Below the pieces are notes generated by a model. The model did not search any database and was not told the DNA's origin. It saw only the letters and a list, made by a program, of their open reading frames with translations. 15,483 nt of DNA, taken from the NCBI GenBank assembly GCA_002305715.1, contig DBQD01000038.1, positions 1-15,483 of the forward strand. Direction: 5' to 3'. Each line of letters begins with the position of its first letter. Positions within the stretch are counted from its first letter, which is position 1. Shown here piece by piece: positions 15,001 through 15,483 of this stretch. Origin of the DNA: Proteiniphilum sp. UBA1403 (GTDB taxonomy: Bacteria > Bacteroidota > Bacteroidia > Bacteroidales > Dysgonomonadaceae). Position numbers and translations under genes: made by a program.

Positions 15001-15483
15001 AAGGGTGCTATTTTCCCCAATTCCTTTACATATGGCTTCAGATCGGCAGCACCAAATGAACAATTTAAACCAATTGCCAACGGATTGGCATGATTCACCG
15101 AGGCAACAAAGGCAGCCAATGTTTGTCCCGACAGTGTTCTACCGGCTCTATCGGAGAGTGTTACTGAAAGTATAATTGGGAGCCTTTTCCCAGTCTCTAC
15201 GGCCACCTCCTTTGCTGCAAAAATGGCAGCTTTGGCATTGAGTGTATCAAAAATTGTCTCGATCAACAACACATCCACTCCCCCTTGGGTCAGTGCCGCT
15301 ATCTGTTCTTTGTAGGCACTTTTAAAATCATCGAATGTTGCTGCACGGAACATCGGATCTTCCACACGAGGACTCATCGAAGCTGTTTTGTTAGTCGGCC
15401 CTATCGAGCCCGCCACAAAACGTGGCTTGTGAGGTGTAAGACGTGTATACTCATCGGCAGCCTCACGCGCTATTCTTGCTGCA
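12096..15483 (-). CDS. metH: Cobalamin-dependent methionine synthase MetH, partial (5' end beyond right edge)
   Basis: About 1,128 codons are visible. The frame continues without a stop to the window edge (AARIAREAADEYTRLTPHKPRF precedes the GTG at 15416), so that GTG is internal; about 100 N-terminal residues are missing compared with E. coli MetH. The enzyme moves a methyl group from 5-methyltetrahydrofolate via cobalamin to homocysteine. Numbering from the GTG: the homocysteine domain with zinc ligands Cys119 (GLNCSFG) and Cys182-Cys183 (GGCCGTTP); the pterin domain from about 225 (INFLNIGERCNVAGS, IMIDSSNW, GGVSNLSFSFRGN); the cap domain from about 525 (VGDLFGSGKMFLPQVV); the B12 domain with DVHDIGKN (axial His633) and LSGLITPSLEEM; and the activation domain to the C-terminus with AdoMet-binding RPAVGYPSIPDQT (about 1018-1030) and YPNASVSGLYFAHPESKYF. 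All domains are fused in one chain. Any cobalamin riboswitch or promoter would be outside the window. Confidence 0.98.
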   Translation of the reverse strand, partial: AARIAREAADEYTRLTPHKPRFVAGSIGPTNKTASMSPRVEDPMFRAATFDDFKSAYKEQIAALTQGGVDVLLIETIFDTLNAKAAIFAAKEVAVETGKRLPIILSVTLSDRAGRTLSGQTLAAFVASVNHANPLAIGLNCSFGAADLKPYVKELGKIAPFYISAYPNAGLPNQLGEYDETPEKMALQIEEFINEGLVNIIGGCCGTTPAHIAEYTRLVEGCTPHRRSLPPAYLQLSGLELLEVSPQINFLNIGERCNVAGSRKFLRLIKEKKYEEALDIARKQVEDGAQALDINMDDGLLDGVEEMTNFLNLLASDPDVSRVPIMIDSSNWRVLEAGLKCIQGKSIVNSISLKNGEAEFLQQAQLAQHYGAAVVVMAFDEKGQADTFERRIEICGRAYRLLTKNGIDPKEIIFDPNVLAIATGMDEHKNYGVDYINTVRWIKENLPHAKVSGGVSNLSFSFRGNDSIREMMHSVFLYHAIQAGMDMGIVNPAQSVIYEDIPAEVKELVEDAVLNRRDDATERLMAYAEKIKNEKSPEVEQSKALEWRNLSLEERLSYALVKGIGDYMEVDLAEALQVYPRAVDIIDKPLMDGMNKVGDLFGSGKMFLPQVVKAARTMKKAVAILQPTIEAEKASTGGSQKAGKIVLATVKGDVHDIGKNIVSIVLACNNYEIIDLGVMVPAERIIETVIKEKPDIVGLSGLITPSLEEMGIVAEEMEKAGFNMPLLIGGATTSKLHTALKIEHRYKSGAVVYVKDASQSPAVVANLMSTENKDTFVQKLRNEYAVLREGYATKVTELVPLDEARRNPFRPSIAYEPVRPKTMGRMKLEKIGIDTLIPYIDWKFFFPAWNLSAKFHTITRIDRNDKAAYEKWKASYRDEEQEKAEEAAKLYRDAEDMLHRFVNEKVNYVKAVFGLYEAYSEEDTIFIDETPFPFLRQQKKNDKNEYFCLSDFIYSRESGKKDYIGAFAVTAGDGADEAMRRYEETGDDYSALLMKSLLDRLAETTTEWVHERIRREYWGYAADEQLSIAELFAVKYQGIRPAVGYPSIPDQTTNFLLHKLLATDEIGISLTENGVMYPNASVSGLYFAHPESKYFSIGEIDEEQVVDYARRKNVKPEEIRKFLLANLG

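Noticed and set aside
15414..15416. GTG at 15416 as the start of metH
   Set aside because: The frame continues to the window edge with MetH-like residues before it, and a start here would cut off the beginning of the homocysteine-binding domain.
1..15483. CRISPR array, insertion sequence, prophage, integron or tRNA gene
   Set aside because: I saw no regularly spaced repeats, terminal inverted repeats with a transposase, integrase, phage genes or tRNA-like fold; the gene content is ordinary chromosomal.

Overview
The window reads as chromosomal core DNA of a member of the Bacteroidota, most likely an anaerobic or microaerophilic Bacteroidales (a Dysgonomonadaceae/Porphyromonadaceae-like relative is my guess, not shown). 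Support: four gene starts sit a short distance after the Bacteroidota -7 promoter element TAnnTTTG; Shine-Dalgarno sequences are mostly absent; there is a PorT-like outer-membrane barrel and a LysM/periplasmic-binding-protein fusion; protein sequences are of Bacteroidales character. I see no rRNA, tRNA, CRISPR, insertion sequence, phage or plasmid features.

Layout. 1-2464 (minus): an envelope pair, a secreted protein with four LysM repeats and a type I periplasmic-binding-like domain, overlapping by ATGA with a partial outer-membrane beta-barrel gene cut by the left edge. 2626-4161 (minus): replicative helicase dnaB. 4162-4447: the divergent dnaB/katA control region, with a perfect 14-bp palindrome. 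4448-5953 (plus): a clade-3-like monofunctional haem catalase, followed by two tandem hairpins, the second a good intrinsic terminator. 6158-7441 (plus): an L-cysteine desulfidase/L-serine dehydratase-like Fe-S protein whose start is best placed at a GTG. 7547-9586 (plus): a DsbD-type transmembrane thiol:disulfide reductase, ended by an intrinsic terminator that abuts the start of mazG (9630-10412, plus). On the right, all minus: metH (12096 to beyond the right edge), a threonine-aldolase-like PLP enzyme (11030-12061) and a small UPF0316/DUF2179 membrane protein (10416-10979), the last converging on mazG with three bases between them.

How the genes fit together. Several touch sulfur and redox housekeeping: MetH makes methionine from homocysteine, the CdsB-like enzyme breaks down cysteine or serine, DsbD exports reducing power to the periplasm, catalase removes peroxide. 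MetH and the aldolase also share one-carbon/glycine chemistry. These links are inference from neighbourhood; promoters and terminators suggest mostly separate transcription units. I found no convincing new defence, mobile or multi-gene system. The most open questions are the LysM-PBP/barrel pair, the control DNA around katA, and the terminator embedded in the mazG translation start region.
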